Shown here piece after piece: positions 31,525 to 41,992 of a stretch of DNA of 64,000 bases. The stretch spans positions 1-64,000 of the forward strand of contig CAZITQ010000018.1 in the NCBI GenBank assembly GCA_964542165.1. The letters run 5' to 3'. How positions within the stretch are numbered: the stretch's first letter is position 1; the number at the start of each line of letters is the position of its first letter. A program made the translations under genes and the position numbers. This stretch comes from CAYTBN01 sp964542165. GTDB lineage: Bacteria > Myxococcota_A > UBA796 > UBA9615 > CAYRNR01. The notes beneath the pieces are model-generated. The model did not search any database. It was not told the DNA's origin and saw only the letters and a list, made by a program, of their open reading frames with translations.

Positions 31525-33264
31525 CTACTCCTCGAGCCCCAGCAGCCGCCGCAGGTGGCGGGGCGGCGGCGCGCCGTGGGCCAGCAGCTCGTCGTTGAAG
31601 GCCTTCAGGTCGAATTCCTGGCCGGCCTTGGCCTCGTAGTCGCGCCGGATGGCCGAGACCTCCAGCAGGCCCACCAGGTAGGTGGACAGCTGGGCCGAGG
31701 TCAGGCAGGCGCGCTTCCACTTGCCCTCGGCCTCGCCCTCCTCCTGGAAGCCGCGGTCGGTCATCAGGGCCAAGGCCTCGTCGCGCTGCATGTCGCCGGC
31801 GTGCACGCCGTGGTCGATGATGGCGTTCAGACACAGACGCAGCAACATCTTGAGCTGCTGCAGCTTGACCTGGGGGCCGCCGTAGCCGGCGTCCGCCATG
31901 AAGCGCTCGGCGTAGAGCGCCCAGCCCTCGATGAAGGTGCCGCTGGTGAAGACCGTGCGCACGGGGGCCTGGAAGCGGGCGGCGTGGGCGAACTGCAAGA
32001 AGTGCCCGGGCATGGCCTCGTGGATGGTCAGCTCCTGCAGCATGGCGTGGTTGTACTCGCGGTAGAACGAGGTGCGGCGCTGTTCGGGCCAGCTCGCCGG
32101 CGGCGGCGCGATGGCGTAGAAGGTCTCGCGGCTCTCTTCCAGGGGGCCGGGGGCGTCGCAGTAGGCGATGGCCACGCCGCGCTTGAACTCGGGCATCTCG
32201 ATCACGCGCACCGGCTCGTCAGGCAGGCTGACCAGATCGTGCTGCGCCACGAAGGCCGTGGCTTCTTCCAGGGTGCGGGTGGCGGCCTGGATCACGCTGT
32301 CGTCGTCGGGGTGGTCGTCGGCGATGCGGTCCAGCACGCGGCGGATCAGGACGCTGGGGTCTTCGTCCTGCGGCAGCGCTTCGTCCGGGAAGAGGCTGGG
32401 GTGCAGCAGGGCCGCTTGGGCAGCCATCTCTTCGGTGGTGCGCTCCAGCAGCTCCCAGGCCTGGGCGACCACCTGCTCGGAGGAGAGGTCGGTGTCCGTG
32501 GCGTAGCGCTGCTTGCGGGCGTAGCGCTCGGCGCCCAGCCGGAAATCGCCATCGGCGCGGGGCAGGAGATCCTCTTCCAGGAAGCGCTGGAAATCGCGCA
32601 GCGCCTGCTCGGCTCCCTCGGCGGCGGCCAGCAGCTCGGCGTTTCCTTCGGACAGCTCCGCGCGCAAGGGGCCGTCGGTCCAGCTGACCAGGGCCTTGCT
32701 CTGGTCGATGGCCGTCTGCGTGTGCAGCTGCGGCGGTTCGCCCAGGGCGGCCTGCGCCTGGTCCAGGAAGAGGGGCAGGGCCTCCAGGCGCCCCTGCAGG
32801 CTCCGCCTGCGCTGCTCCAGCGGGGCGAAATCGCGGGACACCAGGTAGTCCAGGCCCGCGCCCACGGTGTAGACCGCCGACAGGGGGTTGTTCTCCCAGG
32901 GGCGTAGCTCTTGCATGGCGAACAGGTCCGCCTCGAGCCGGTGGGCCAGGATGGCGGCGTCGATCTGCTGCTCCGGATCCAGGTCTTCGACGGGGATGAG
33001 GGCCAGCCGCTGCTGGGTGTCCCGCAACCAGGCCGCCTCGCGCTCCATGCCCTGCGCCGAGACATCGGGCCAGCGGTGGTCGTGGCTGTGCTCGCCCAGG
33101 CGGGTGGCCGAGACGGGGTTCAGCTGCAGCCAGCCCTCCAGAAAGCTGGCGCTGAGCTCGGCGAACTGCTGGCCCCCTGTGGGTGCGCTCGCCAGGGGCG
33201 CGGCCGGGGCGTGGCAGCCCGCTGCCAGGGCGGCGGTCCATATGCCTCTTCGTACAGGTCTCAT
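31525..33264 (-). CDS. DUF885 family metallopeptidase-like protein
   Basis: The 579-residue protein has a signal peptide with a possible lipobox (WTAALAAGCHAP). The DUF885 marks are ELTIHEAMPGHFLQ, where HEAxPGH (His415) resembles the HExxH zinc site of M32/M1-type peptidases, FIEGWALYAE as the downstream Glu-containing helix, and QLSTYLVGLLE near the end. Members are thought to be zinc carboxypeptidase-like enzymes; the substrate is unknown. The length fits the family (570-600). GAGGAG is 9 nt before the ATG at 33264. It is divergent from pilT by about 100 bases. Confidence 0.85.
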   Translation of the reverse strand: MRPVRRGIWTAALAAGCHAPAAPLASAPTGGQQFAELSASFLEGWLQLNPVSATRLGEHSHDHRWPDVSAQGMEREAAWLRDTQQRLALIPVEDLDPEQQIDAAILAHRLEADLFAMQELRPWENNPLSAVYTVGAGLDYLVSRDFAPLEQRRRSLQGRLEALPLFLDQAQAALGEPPQLHTQTAIDQSKALVSWTDGPLRAELSEGNAELLAAAEGAEQALRDFQRFLEEDLLPRADGDFRLGAERYARKQRYATDTDLSSEQVVAQAWELLERTTEEMAAQAALLHPSLFPDEALPQDEDPSVLIRRVLDRIADDHPDDDSVIQAATRTLEEATAFVAQHDLVSLPDEPVRVIEMPEFKRGVAIAYCDAPGPLEESRETFYAIAPPPASWPEQRRTSFYREYNHAMLQELTIHEAMPGHFLQFAHAARFQAPVRTVFTSGTFIEGWALYAERFMADAGYGGPQVKLQQLKMLLRLCLNAIIDHGVHAGDMQRDEALALMTDRGFQEEGEAEGKWKRACLTSAQLSTYLVGLLEVSAIRRDYEAKAGQEFDLKAFNDELLAHGAPPPRHLRRLLGLEE

Positions 33265-33327
33265 GGTCTGGCACTCCTCGGTCCGCGTGCCACGGCTCGT
33301 CGTGAGCGAACATAATAGGGGAATACC

Positions 33328-33342
33328 GTCCGCGTTGCGGAC
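33328..33342 (+). promoter_or_regulatory. Small hairpin in pilT leader
   Basis: GTCCGC-GTT-GCGGAC, a 6-bp stem with a three-base loop, is followed by TTTCCCTT and lies about 25 bases before the pilT start. A -10-like CATAAT is found at 33311. It could be an attenuator or simply chance in GC-rich DNA. Confidence 0.25.
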
Positions 33343-33367
33343 TTTCCCTTGAATGTGAGCGCTGATC

Positions 33368-34390
33368 ATGGACATCCAAGCACTCTTGCGCGGCGCCAAA
33401 GAGCTGGGCGCTTCGGACTTCCACGCCATGGCCCATGCGCCACCCGTCTTCCGCATCCACGGTGAGCTGCAGGCCTACGGCCGCCGGAAGCTGAAACCCG
33501 AGGACACCCGCGCCATGGTGGTCAAGCTGTTGACCCCCGAGCAGCTGCGCATCCTGGAGCGGGTGGGGGAGTACGACGCCTCCTACGCCGTCCCCAATGG
33601 CGCGCGCTTCCGGCTCAACTGCTTTCGCCAGCAGGCCACCTACGCCATCGCGGCGCGTGTCATCCCCTCCGAGGTGCCCACCGTCGAAGAGCTGGAGCTG
33701 CCGCCGATCCTGAAGCAGATCGCGCGCCGTAAGCAGGGCATGGTCCTGGTGACCGGCCCCAGCGGCTCGGGCAAGACCACCACGCAGGCGGCCATGGTCA
33801 ACGAGATCAACATCAGCCTGTCCCGGCGGATCGTCACGCTGGAGAACCCCATCGAGTACGTGCACAAGCACAAGAAGTCCCTGGTGCTGCAGCGCGAGGT
33901 GGGAGCCGACACCGAGACCTTCGCCTCGGGCCTGCGGGCGGCCCTGCGGCAGGATCCCGACGTGATCATGGTGGGCGAGATCCGCGACCTGGAGACCACG
34001 CGCACGGCCATCAGCGCGGCCGAGACGGGCCATCTGGTGCTGGCCAGCATGCACACGCTCAACGCGCCCACCACCCTGGAGCGCATCGTCGACTTCTTTC
34101 CTACCGAGCAGACCGAGATGATGCGCCACCGGGTGGCCGCCGTGCTGGTGGCCACCATCACCCAGCGCCTCTTCGCGCGCGTGATGGGGACGGGGCTGGT
34201 ACCGGCCGTGGAGGTGATGCTCAACAAGCAAGCCTTCGCCAGCCTGATCCGCCAGGGCAAGTACCACCAGATCCCGTCATTGATGCAGACCTCCAAGGAC
34301 ACCGGCATGCAGACCCTGGCCGAGTCCGTGCACAACCTGGTGCGCCGGGGGCTGATCCATCGCGACGAAGAGCTGCCTTTCCTCGACTAG
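33368..34390 (+). CDS. pilT: PilT-family twitching motility retraction ATPase
   Basis: A 340-residue hexameric ATPase that pulls back type IV pili. Features are an N-terminal PilT domain (ASDFHAMAHAPPVFRIHGEL), Walker A GPSGSGKT (130-137), the Asp box LENPIEYVHKHKKS, Walker B DPDVIMVGEIRDLET, and the His box ETGHLVLASMHTLNA. In place of PilT's AIRNLIRE it has FASLIRQGK, so it may be a PilU-like or diverged PilT paralogue. Length is typical (about 345). No other type IV pilus gene lies beside it, and it is not part of the tad locus, whose motor is a different family. The gene is monocistronic here. Confidence 0.93.
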   Translation: MDIQALLRGAKELGASDFHAMAHAPPVFRIHGELQAYGRRKLKPEDTRAMVVKLLTPEQLRILERVGEYDASYAVPNGARFRLNCFRQQATYAIAARVIPSEVPTVEELELPPILKQIARRKQGMVLVTGPSGSGKTTTQAAMVNEINISLSRRIVTLENPIEYVHKHKKSLVLQREVGADTETFASGLRAALRQDPDVIMVGEIRDLETTRTAISAAETGHLVLASMHTLNAPTTLERIVDFFPTEQTEMMRHRVAAVLVATITQRLFARVMGTGLVPAVEVMLNKQAFASLIRQGKYHQIPSLMQTSKDTGMQTLAESVHNLVRRGLIHRDEELPFLD

Positions 34391-34460
34391 CGTCGACCCC
34401 CTTGCGTCCCGGGCCCCAATGAGGTGAAGATAGCTTCGCCTTTCTCTCCCGGGAGTATCC

Positions 34461-35900
34461 ATGTCCCCCTCCTCTTCCAGCTGGCTTCTGCTGGCGACCC
34501 TCTTCTCCCTGGCCTGTGAGACGGATCTCTCCGCGATCGACGACGATGGCGACGGTTTCTCGGCCGACGTGGACTGCGACGACGCCGCGGCGGCCGTCAA
34601 CCCCGACGCCCAGGAGGTCTGCGACGGCGTCGACAACGACTGCGATCACCTGATCGACGACGCCAGCTCCGCCGACGCACTGACCTGGTATCTGGACGGC
34701 GACGGCGATGGCTTCGGCGATCCCTTGGGGGATCGTCTGGCCTGCGCCGCCCCCCACGGCTACGTCGAGGACGCCTCGGACTGCGACGATCGCACCGAGC
34801 TCAGCCATCCCGGCGCCGACGAGCTCTGCGACGGCGCCGACAACGACTGCGACGGCGAGGCGGACGAAGAGGTCAAGACGACCTTCTACGCCGATCAGGA
34901 CGCCGACGGCTTTGGCGATGGGCTGAGCACCACCGAGGCCTGCAACATGCCCGCCGGCTACGTGGACGACGCGACGGACTGCGATGATCTGAACAACTCG
35001 CTCTACCCGGGCGCCGACGAGATCTGGGACGACGGCATCGACCAGGACTGCGACGGCGCGGATCTGACCTGCCAGGATGCTGGGGGCTACGACGGCGATC
35101 TGCTGCTGCAGTCCGAGAAGGACCTGGCCGGCTTCTGCGACAGCTACATCGCGGTCTGCGGCGATCTCACCCTGCTCGGCGAGGTGGGCAAGTCCCTGGA
35201 CGACCTGTCCTGCGTGCTGCGGGTGACGGGCGATCTGACGCTGGCCACCACGGGGCTGGCAGCGGCCAGCCTGCCCTCGCTGGAGGAGGTGGACGGCACG
35301 CTGGAGCTGGACGCCCCGGAGGGCCTGCAGTCCCTGGATCTGGCCGCCCTGGCCGCTGTGGGCGGCTCGCTGAGCATGAGCGAGGCCGAGAGCCTGACGA
35401 AGCTGGACCTCTCCAGCCTGTCATCCATCGGCACGGACCTGGATCTGCAGCAGCTGGCGCTGCTGGAGGCCCTGGATCTGGCGGCCCTGGGCAGCCTGGG
35501 CGGCGAGCTGGTGGTGGTGGAAAACGCCCTGCTGGCCAGCCTCTCCCTGGGCTCGCTGCCCGCGGCCGTGGCGATCACGCTGTCCGACAACCCCCTGCTG
35601 GCCGTTCTTGACCTGGGGCTGCTGGAGCAGACGAAGAGCGATGTGACCCTCCAGGCCAACGACGGCCTGCTGGATCTCTCGGGCCTGGCCGGCCTGCTGT
35701 ATGTCGGAGCCAACCTCACCATCAGCGATCACCTGCTGCTGGCCGACATCAGCGATCTCCACGGGCTGCAGTCCATCGGCGGTGATCTCACCATCACGGA
35801 CAACCCCATGCTGTCCGAGAAGCAGGCCGCGGGCCTGGTGGAGGCCATCGGCGAGAAGAACATCGGCGGGATCGTGACCCTGGAGGGCAACGGCAAGTAG
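34461..35900 (+). CDS. MopE-repeat lipoprotein with leucine-rich beta repeats
   Basis: A 479-residue lipoprotein (signal to FSLAC) has three or four MopE-type metal-binding repeats. Each reads as DGDGF...DCDD..A..NPDA.E.CDGVDNDC, a Cys/Asp pattern found in surface proteins of methanotrophs and myxobacteria. It is followed by a leucine-rich array reminiscent of receptor-L or beta-solenoid repeats (LQSLDLAALAAVGGSLSMSE and alike). The repeats likely bind Ca2+ or Cu and help surface attachment or ligand capture. Substrate and partners are unknown. The gene is rightward between pilT and a convergent metallophosphatase gene. Confidence 0.8.
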   Translation: MSPSSSSWLLLATLFSLACETDLSAIDDDGDGFSADVDCDDAAAAVNPDAQEVCDGVDNDCDHLIDDASSADALTWYLDGDGDGFGDPLGDRLACAAPHGYVEDASDCDDRTELSHPGADELCDGADNDCDGEADEEVKTTFYADQDADGFGDGLSTTEACNMPAGYVDDATDCDDLNNSLYPGADEIWDDGIDQDCDGADLTCQDAGGYDGDLLLQSEKDLAGFCDSYIAVCGDLTLLGEVGKSLDDLSCVLRVTGDLTLATTGLAAASLPSLEEVDGTLELDAPEGLQSLDLAALAAVGGSLSMSEAESLTKLDLSSLSSIGTDLDLQQLALLEALDLAALGSLGGELVVVENALLASLSLGSLPAAVAITLSDNPLLAVLDLGLLEQTKSDVTLQANDGLLDLSGLAGLLYVGANLTISDHLLLADISDLHGLQSIGGDLTITDNPMLSEKQAAGLVEAIGEKNIGGIVTLEGNGK

Positions 35901-35927
35901 CAGCCCGCACACGGTGCGCCTGCGACG

Positions 35928-37700
<1,773 letters not shown>

Positions 37701-37778
37701 GCGTCGGACCAGGGCTGGCGGGGGACGGGTCTATCGTAGCTCAGGAGGGTGGAGTTCGGGCGGGATCGAGGATCCCGG

Positions 37779-39368
37779 TCAAGGTAGAATCCAAGGCACC
37801 TCTTGCCACCAGTCCCCATCGGGCCCGCCGAAGGCCCCTATGTCATTGGGCGTTCCGTCCGCATCGGGCAGTCCGGAGCCGGCGTCTACAGCCGGGCTCG
37901 ATGCATCCAGGGCGTAGCTGCCCCGCGCGGCATCGACGGTGAAGAGCGGATCGGCCAGGATGGAGTACGACTCGAGCTGTGAGGAGACCTCTGTCGTGTC
38001 GCTGTCCAGGTTCTGCCCGTCACAGCTCTCGAAGGCCGACACTTCGGCGACGTCGCCTGAGATGTCCCACAGGATGTTCGTCGAAAACGTAGTGGGAGAA
38101 AGAAGATGAAGATCGAGCGTGCTGCCGAAGATGACGGCATACCAGATGGCGCGACTGGCAGGTGTGATGGATGAGAAGATGTTGTCGTCGATGCGGAAGC
38201 TGGGGATCGCACCGCTGCCGGAACAGGCGGTGGAACTCAATGCCATGGCCAGCCAGAAATCCGCCAGATCGACGATAGTATTGTTGCTCACGATCGCCTC
38301 TGGCTGCACCCCCTCGGGCTCGTAGATGCTCACCATGAACTGGCCGCCAACAACGAGGTTGTTTGCGATGCGGATCGTCGTGTCGTAGTAGGAATCGATG
38401 CGATGCTGCACTGCGCTGTCGGTGTTGACGACGATGTTCTTTGAGAAGACGAGGTCGTTCGTCACTCCCTTGCTGAAGATGTAGATGCGGGGGGTGCCGT
38501 TCGAGAAGGCAGAGCAGAAGTACGATCTCTCAATGACCGCGCTGAGCCTCGTTCCGGTCTCCGATCCGCATATGATCTCTTCGTACTCGGTGCCCCCAGA
38601 GCAGAAATCGAAGTCGAGCGTGTCCAGCTCGACCAAGGCCTCGTCCCATACGACAAAGGCGCGTTGGTCCTCATTGTCCGCCCTCATCGCCAGGTGGTGG
38701 AACCTGGCCTCCGTACCCATCCCGCTCACGCCCACATGCCGGTTCTGCGTGCCGGCGGAGAGGATGAGCACGTCGGACGGCTGCGAACCTCCCCCCTCGA
38801 TGTTGATGGAGGCCGAGATGTCGAAGTCCTCGGTGTAGGTCCCGGGACAGAGCTCGAGCGTGGATCCGGCGGCCGCTGCGTCGATGGCGCCGGCGATGGT
38901 GGTGTGCTCGCCGCTTCCGTCGCCGCAGACCAGGTGCTCGTCGATCCGTCCGTCGCAGTCGTTGTCCAGGCCGTCCGCGCTGTCCTCCGTGGCTCCGGGA
39001 TTCACCGCGGCGTCTGCGTCGTCGCAGTCCGGTCCGCCCGCTTCCTCTGCTTCGTAGCCATCGCCGTCCACGTCGCTGAGGTCCGCCCCATCGCAGTCCT
39101 GGTCGATGCCGTCGTAGGGCGTCTCCGAGGCCCCGGGGTAGACCTGCTCGTCTTCGTCGTCGCAGTCGTCGCCGCCCGTCACGGCGGTGGAATCGAAACC
39201 ATCGCCGTCCACATCGGTCAGATCCGTCCCGTCGCAGTCCTGGTCGATGCCGTCGTAGGGGATCTCCTCCTCCGGGACGCCGCAGCCGGAATCCGCCGTC
39301 TTTTCTTCGGCCTTGCAGCTAGCGAGAAAGAAGAGAAGGAGGGAAGCTGGGGGGCAAAAGGGCGACAT
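37779..39368 (-). CDS. MopE-repeat lipoprotein with parallel beta-helix
   Basis: The ATG at 39368 gives a 529-residue lipoprotein (signal with LLLFFLASC). Three MopE-type metal-binding repeats cover residues ~30-150 (YDGIDQDCDGTDLTDVDGDG twice, then DCDDADAAVNPGATEDS). After that comes a right-handed beta-helix: GEHTTIAGAIDAAAAGSTLE and CPGTYTEDF as the PbH1 start, then repeated IVVNTDSAVQHR and IANNLVVGG-like coils, and the usual end SPAVDAGSGLPDADGTPNDI, FGGPDG. It is probably a secreted surface lipoprotein, perhaps polysaccharide-binding. It lies 78 bases upstream of the metallophosphatase gene on the same strand, so they may share an mRNA. GC content is a little lower inside the beta-helix part. 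Confidence 0.85.
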   Translation of the reverse strand: MSPFCPPASLLLFFLASCKAEEKTADSGCGVPEEEIPYDGIDQDCDGTDLTDVDGDGFDSTAVTGGDDCDDEDEQVYPGASETPYDGIDQDCDGADLSDVDGDGYEAEEAGGPDCDDADAAVNPGATEDSADGLDNDCDGRIDEHLVCGDGSGEHTTIAGAIDAAAAGSTLELCPGTYTEDFDISASINIEGGGSQPSDVLILSAGTQNRHVGVSGMGTEARFHHLAMRADNEDQRAFVVWDEALVELDTLDFDFCSGGTEYEEIICGSETGTRLSAVIERSYFCSAFSNGTPRIYIFSKGVTNDLVFSKNIVVNTDSAVQHRIDSYYDTTIRIANNLVVGGQFMVSIYEPEGVQPEAIVSNNTIVDLADFWLAMALSSTACSGSGAIPSFRIDDNIFSSITPASRAIWYAVIFGSTLDLHLLSPTTFSTNILWDISGDVAEVSAFESCDGQNLDSDTTEVSSQLESYSILADPLFTVDAARGSYALDASSPAVDAGSGLPDADGTPNDIGAFGGPDGDWWQEVPWILP

Positions 39369-39458
39369 GGCGACTTGATTATACCGTTCTCCAGCTCCCC
39401 AGGCGCGCAGCATTGCCCGAGCCCATGGTATGAAGCGCTCCCACCCACCGGAGCCCTC

Positions 39459-40319
39459 ATGCAGCTCGAACTCACCTGCCTGGTCTGCCTCGCTCGGCTC
39501 GCCGAAGCCTCAGGAGCCCTGGCCACGTCGGATCCTGCGCGCCGTGAGCGCATCATGCGCCGCGCATTGAACGAGCTGGCCGAGGCGGACCTGCAGCAGG
39601 CGCCCCCGCTGATGGGAGCCAGGATCAACCGGCTCGTGCGAGAGGTGGCGGGCAACGCCGATCCCTACCGCGCCATCAAGCGACGCTTCAACGACCGCGC
39701 CCTGGCCCTGCTGCCCGAGCTGCAGCGGCGCGTGCGCAACGCCCCGGATCCCCTGGCCGCCGCCGTGCGCGTGGCCATCGCGGGCAACGTGATCGACTTC
39801 GCCGCCGGCCAGGGAGAGGGCGCCATCGACTTGCGTGCGGCCGTGACCGAGTGCCTGGAGGGTCCCATGGACCTGGGTGCGCTGGAGGCGCTGCGACAGC
39901 TGGCTGCCACGGCCCGCAGCGTGCTCTACCTGCTCGACAATGCGGGTGAGATCGTCTTCGACCGCCCGCTGATCGAGCTGCTGGGACCGCAGCGAGTCTG
40001 CGCCGTGGTGCGCGGCGCACCCACCCTGAACGACGCTACCCGGGCGGACGCCCGCCAGGCTGGGCTGGAGGGCTGGGTGGAGCTGCTGGACTCGGGCAGC
40101 GACGTGCCCGGCATGGATTGGGAGCGCTGCCCCCAGGCGCTGCGTCAGCGCTTCCAGCGGGCCGAGCTGGTGATCGCCAAGGGCCAGGGCAACTACGAGA
40201 CCCTGGAGGGCAAGATCCACCCGGGGCTCTTCCACCTGCTGCGCGTCAAGTGCTTGCCCGTCAGTCGTACCCTGGGCCTGCCCATGGGGAGCGTGGCGCT
40301 CTGTCGCGGGGGGCGCTGA
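39459..40319 (+). CDS. DUF89/ARMT1-like damage-control phosphatase
   Basis: The 286-residue protein shows the DUF89 marks: an N-terminal CxxC (CLVC, residues 7-10), YLLDNAGEIVFDRPLIE and LVIAKGQGNYETLEG. The family uses a metal such as Mn2+, Co2+ or Ni2+ to hydrolyse sugar phosphates and related damaged metabolites. The DNAGE and KGxGN motifs supply metal ligands. The ATG at 39459 has GGAG 5 nt upstream. The downstream methyltransferase gene starts 60 bases after its stop and the three genes here run in the same direction. Confidence 0.87.
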   Translation: MQLELTCLVCLARLAEASGALATSDPARRERIMRRALNELAEADLQQAPPLMGARINRLVREVAGNADPYRAIKRRFNDRALALLPELQRRVRNAPDPLAAAVRVAIAGNVIDFAAGQGEGAIDLRAAVTECLEGPMDLGALEALRQLAATARSVLYLLDNAGEIVFDRPLIELLGPQRVCAVVRGAPTLNDATRADARQAGLEGWVELLDSGSDVPGMDWERCPQALRQRFQRAELVIAKGQGNYETLEGKIHPGLFHLLRVKCLPVSRTLGLPMGSVALCRGGR

Positions 40320-40378
40320 GCCGGCGCAGCGCACCAGCGGGTTACTGCGAGCTTCCACGCTTTGCCCAGGTGCGGACG

Positions 40379-41968
40379 ATGCAGGAATCCGAGCGCGCGC
40401 GCCCCCTGGAGCCCCCGACACGGCTGTCGGAGTCCAAGCTCTGGGACATGCAGCGCATCTTCTACCTGACCCGTGGGCCCGACGCCTGGAGCCAGGCCAA
40501 GGTGCCCTACGCCGTGTCCACCAACCCGCGCCTGGCGACCGCCTACGCCCATATGATCGTGGGCTTCGTGCGGGACTGCGTGGCCGGCGCGGCGAGCCTG
40601 GATCCTTCGCAGCCCCTCTACATCGTGGAGCTGGGCTCGGGCCCCGGGCGGCTCGCCTTTCTGCTGGCCCGCGCCCTGGAGCGGCTGCGCGAATTCCTGC
40701 CGGCCCAGGCGCCGCCGCTGGTGGTCGTGGCCACGGACTTCGCCGAGGCCAACCTGAGCTGGATCGGGGAGCACCCCTCTTTGGCGCCCCTGATCGAGGC
40801 GGGGCAGGTGGACCTGGCGCGCTTCGATGCCGATCGGCCCCAGGCCCTTCAGCTGCGGCGCTCCGGCGCTAGCATCGAGCCGGGCAGCGTGGCCAATCCC
40901 CTGGTGGTGGTGGCCAACTACGTCTTCGACTCGCTGCGCACCGACGCCTTCCGCATCGACCAGGGCCAGCTCTTCGAGGTGCTGGTGTCTCTGGCGCAGC
41001 GCGACGACGCCTCGGACCTGGCCCTGGCGGACGCCTACGATCTGCAGCTGCACGAGCGGGAGGTGCACGGAGACAGCTACGCCGATCCCCTCTTCAACCG
41101 CATCCTGGACGAGTACCGCCAGCGCCTGCGCGGCACGGGCTTGTGGTTTCCAGTGGGTGCCATCGACTGCCTGCGCCACTTTGCCGCCGGCTCGCAGCAG
41201 CCGTTGCTGCTGCTGGTGGGGGACAAGTGCTTCCGCACCATGGAGGAGCTGGAGCGGCGGGCCGTGGTCAGCCTGGCGCGCCATGGCTCCATCTCGGTCA
41301 CCGTCAACGCCCACGCCCTGGAGCAGGTCGTGCGCAGCTGGGATGGCTTCGCCCTGCACACCGGGAGCGCGGACACGGTCTTCAGCTGCTCGGCCTTCGT
41401 GCTGCGCAGCTCCTCGGAGCGCCACCCACAGCTGGGATTGGCCTTCCGCAGCTCGGTGGATGACCTGGGCCCCCGGGAATGCCAGCGCCTGGTGTGGGAG
41501 CTGCGCGATGCGGCAGGCCCTCCGGCCTGGGCCGCGCTGCACCTGATCCGGCTCAGCGGCTACGACCCCTGGGCCTTCACCCAGTATAGCGGTCCGCTGG
41601 CGGACGCCCTGCAGGACGGCGGCGACGAGATGCTGCAACGGGAGACGGCGGCCTGCCTGCGGCGGGTGGCCGAGAACGACTACTGGCTGGGCGCCAGGAA
41701 GGAGCTCTTCGCCTTCCGCATGGGGCGCGTCTTCCATGCCCTGGGCATGCGCGGGCGGGCCCTGCGTTGGTATCAGCGCTCCGTGGAGCGCGACGGCCCC
41801 TCCGCCTCCACCTGGTTCAACATGGGCCTCTGCCACGAAGCCGGCGATCCCGCGGCCGCCGCCCAGGCCTTTCGTCGCGCCCTGGAGCTGGATCCCTGGC
41901 TGCGCAGGGCCCGGCAACGGCTGGTGGCGCTGGAGAATGCGCAGCGGGATGGGGACGGGCCGGGTTAG
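40379..41968 (+). CDS. SAM-dependent methyltransferase-like protein with C-terminal TPR
   Basis: This 529-residue protein has a class I methyltransferase glycine loop YIVELGSGPGRLAF (residues 81-94) inside a region similar to MidA/NDUFAF7 (DUF185). Support comes from VPYAVSTNPRLATAYAHMIV and VVVANYVFDSLRTDAF. The C-terminal ~130 residues have TPR-type helices (FAFRMGRVFHALGMRGRALR and FNMGLCHEAGDPAAAAQ). MidA methylates an Arg of complex I assembly in mitochondria; the bacterial substrate is unknown. The TPR would select a protein target. The start at 40379 is uncertain because an in-frame GTG is nine bases upstream. It is followed 24 bases later by the degenerate AAA gene. Confidence 0.78.
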   Translation: MQESERARPLEPPTRLSESKLWDMQRIFYLTRGPDAWSQAKVPYAVSTNPRLATAYAHMIVGFVRDCVAGAASLDPSQPLYIVELGSGPGRLAFLLARALERLREFLPAQAPPLVVVATDFAEANLSWIGEHPSLAPLIEAGQVDLARFDADRPQALQLRRSGASIEPGSVANPLVVVANYVFDSLRTDAFRIDQGQLFEVLVSLAQRDDASDLALADAYDLQLHEREVHGDSYADPLFNRILDEYRQRLRGTGLWFPVGAIDCLRHFAAGSQQPLLLLVGDKCFRTMEELERRAVVSLARHGSISVTVNAHALEQVVRSWDGFALHTGSADTVFSCSAFVLRSSSERHPQLGLAFRSSVDDLGPRECQRLVWELRDAAGPPAWAALHLIRLSGYDPWAFTQYSGPLADALQDGGDEMLQRETAACLRRVAENDYWLGARKELFAFRMGRVFHALGMRGRALRWYQRSVERDGPSASTWFNMGLCHEAGDPAAAAQAFRRALELDPWLRRARQRLVALENAQRDGDGPG

Positions 41969-41992
41969 GCCATCTGCAACCAGGAGAAGGCC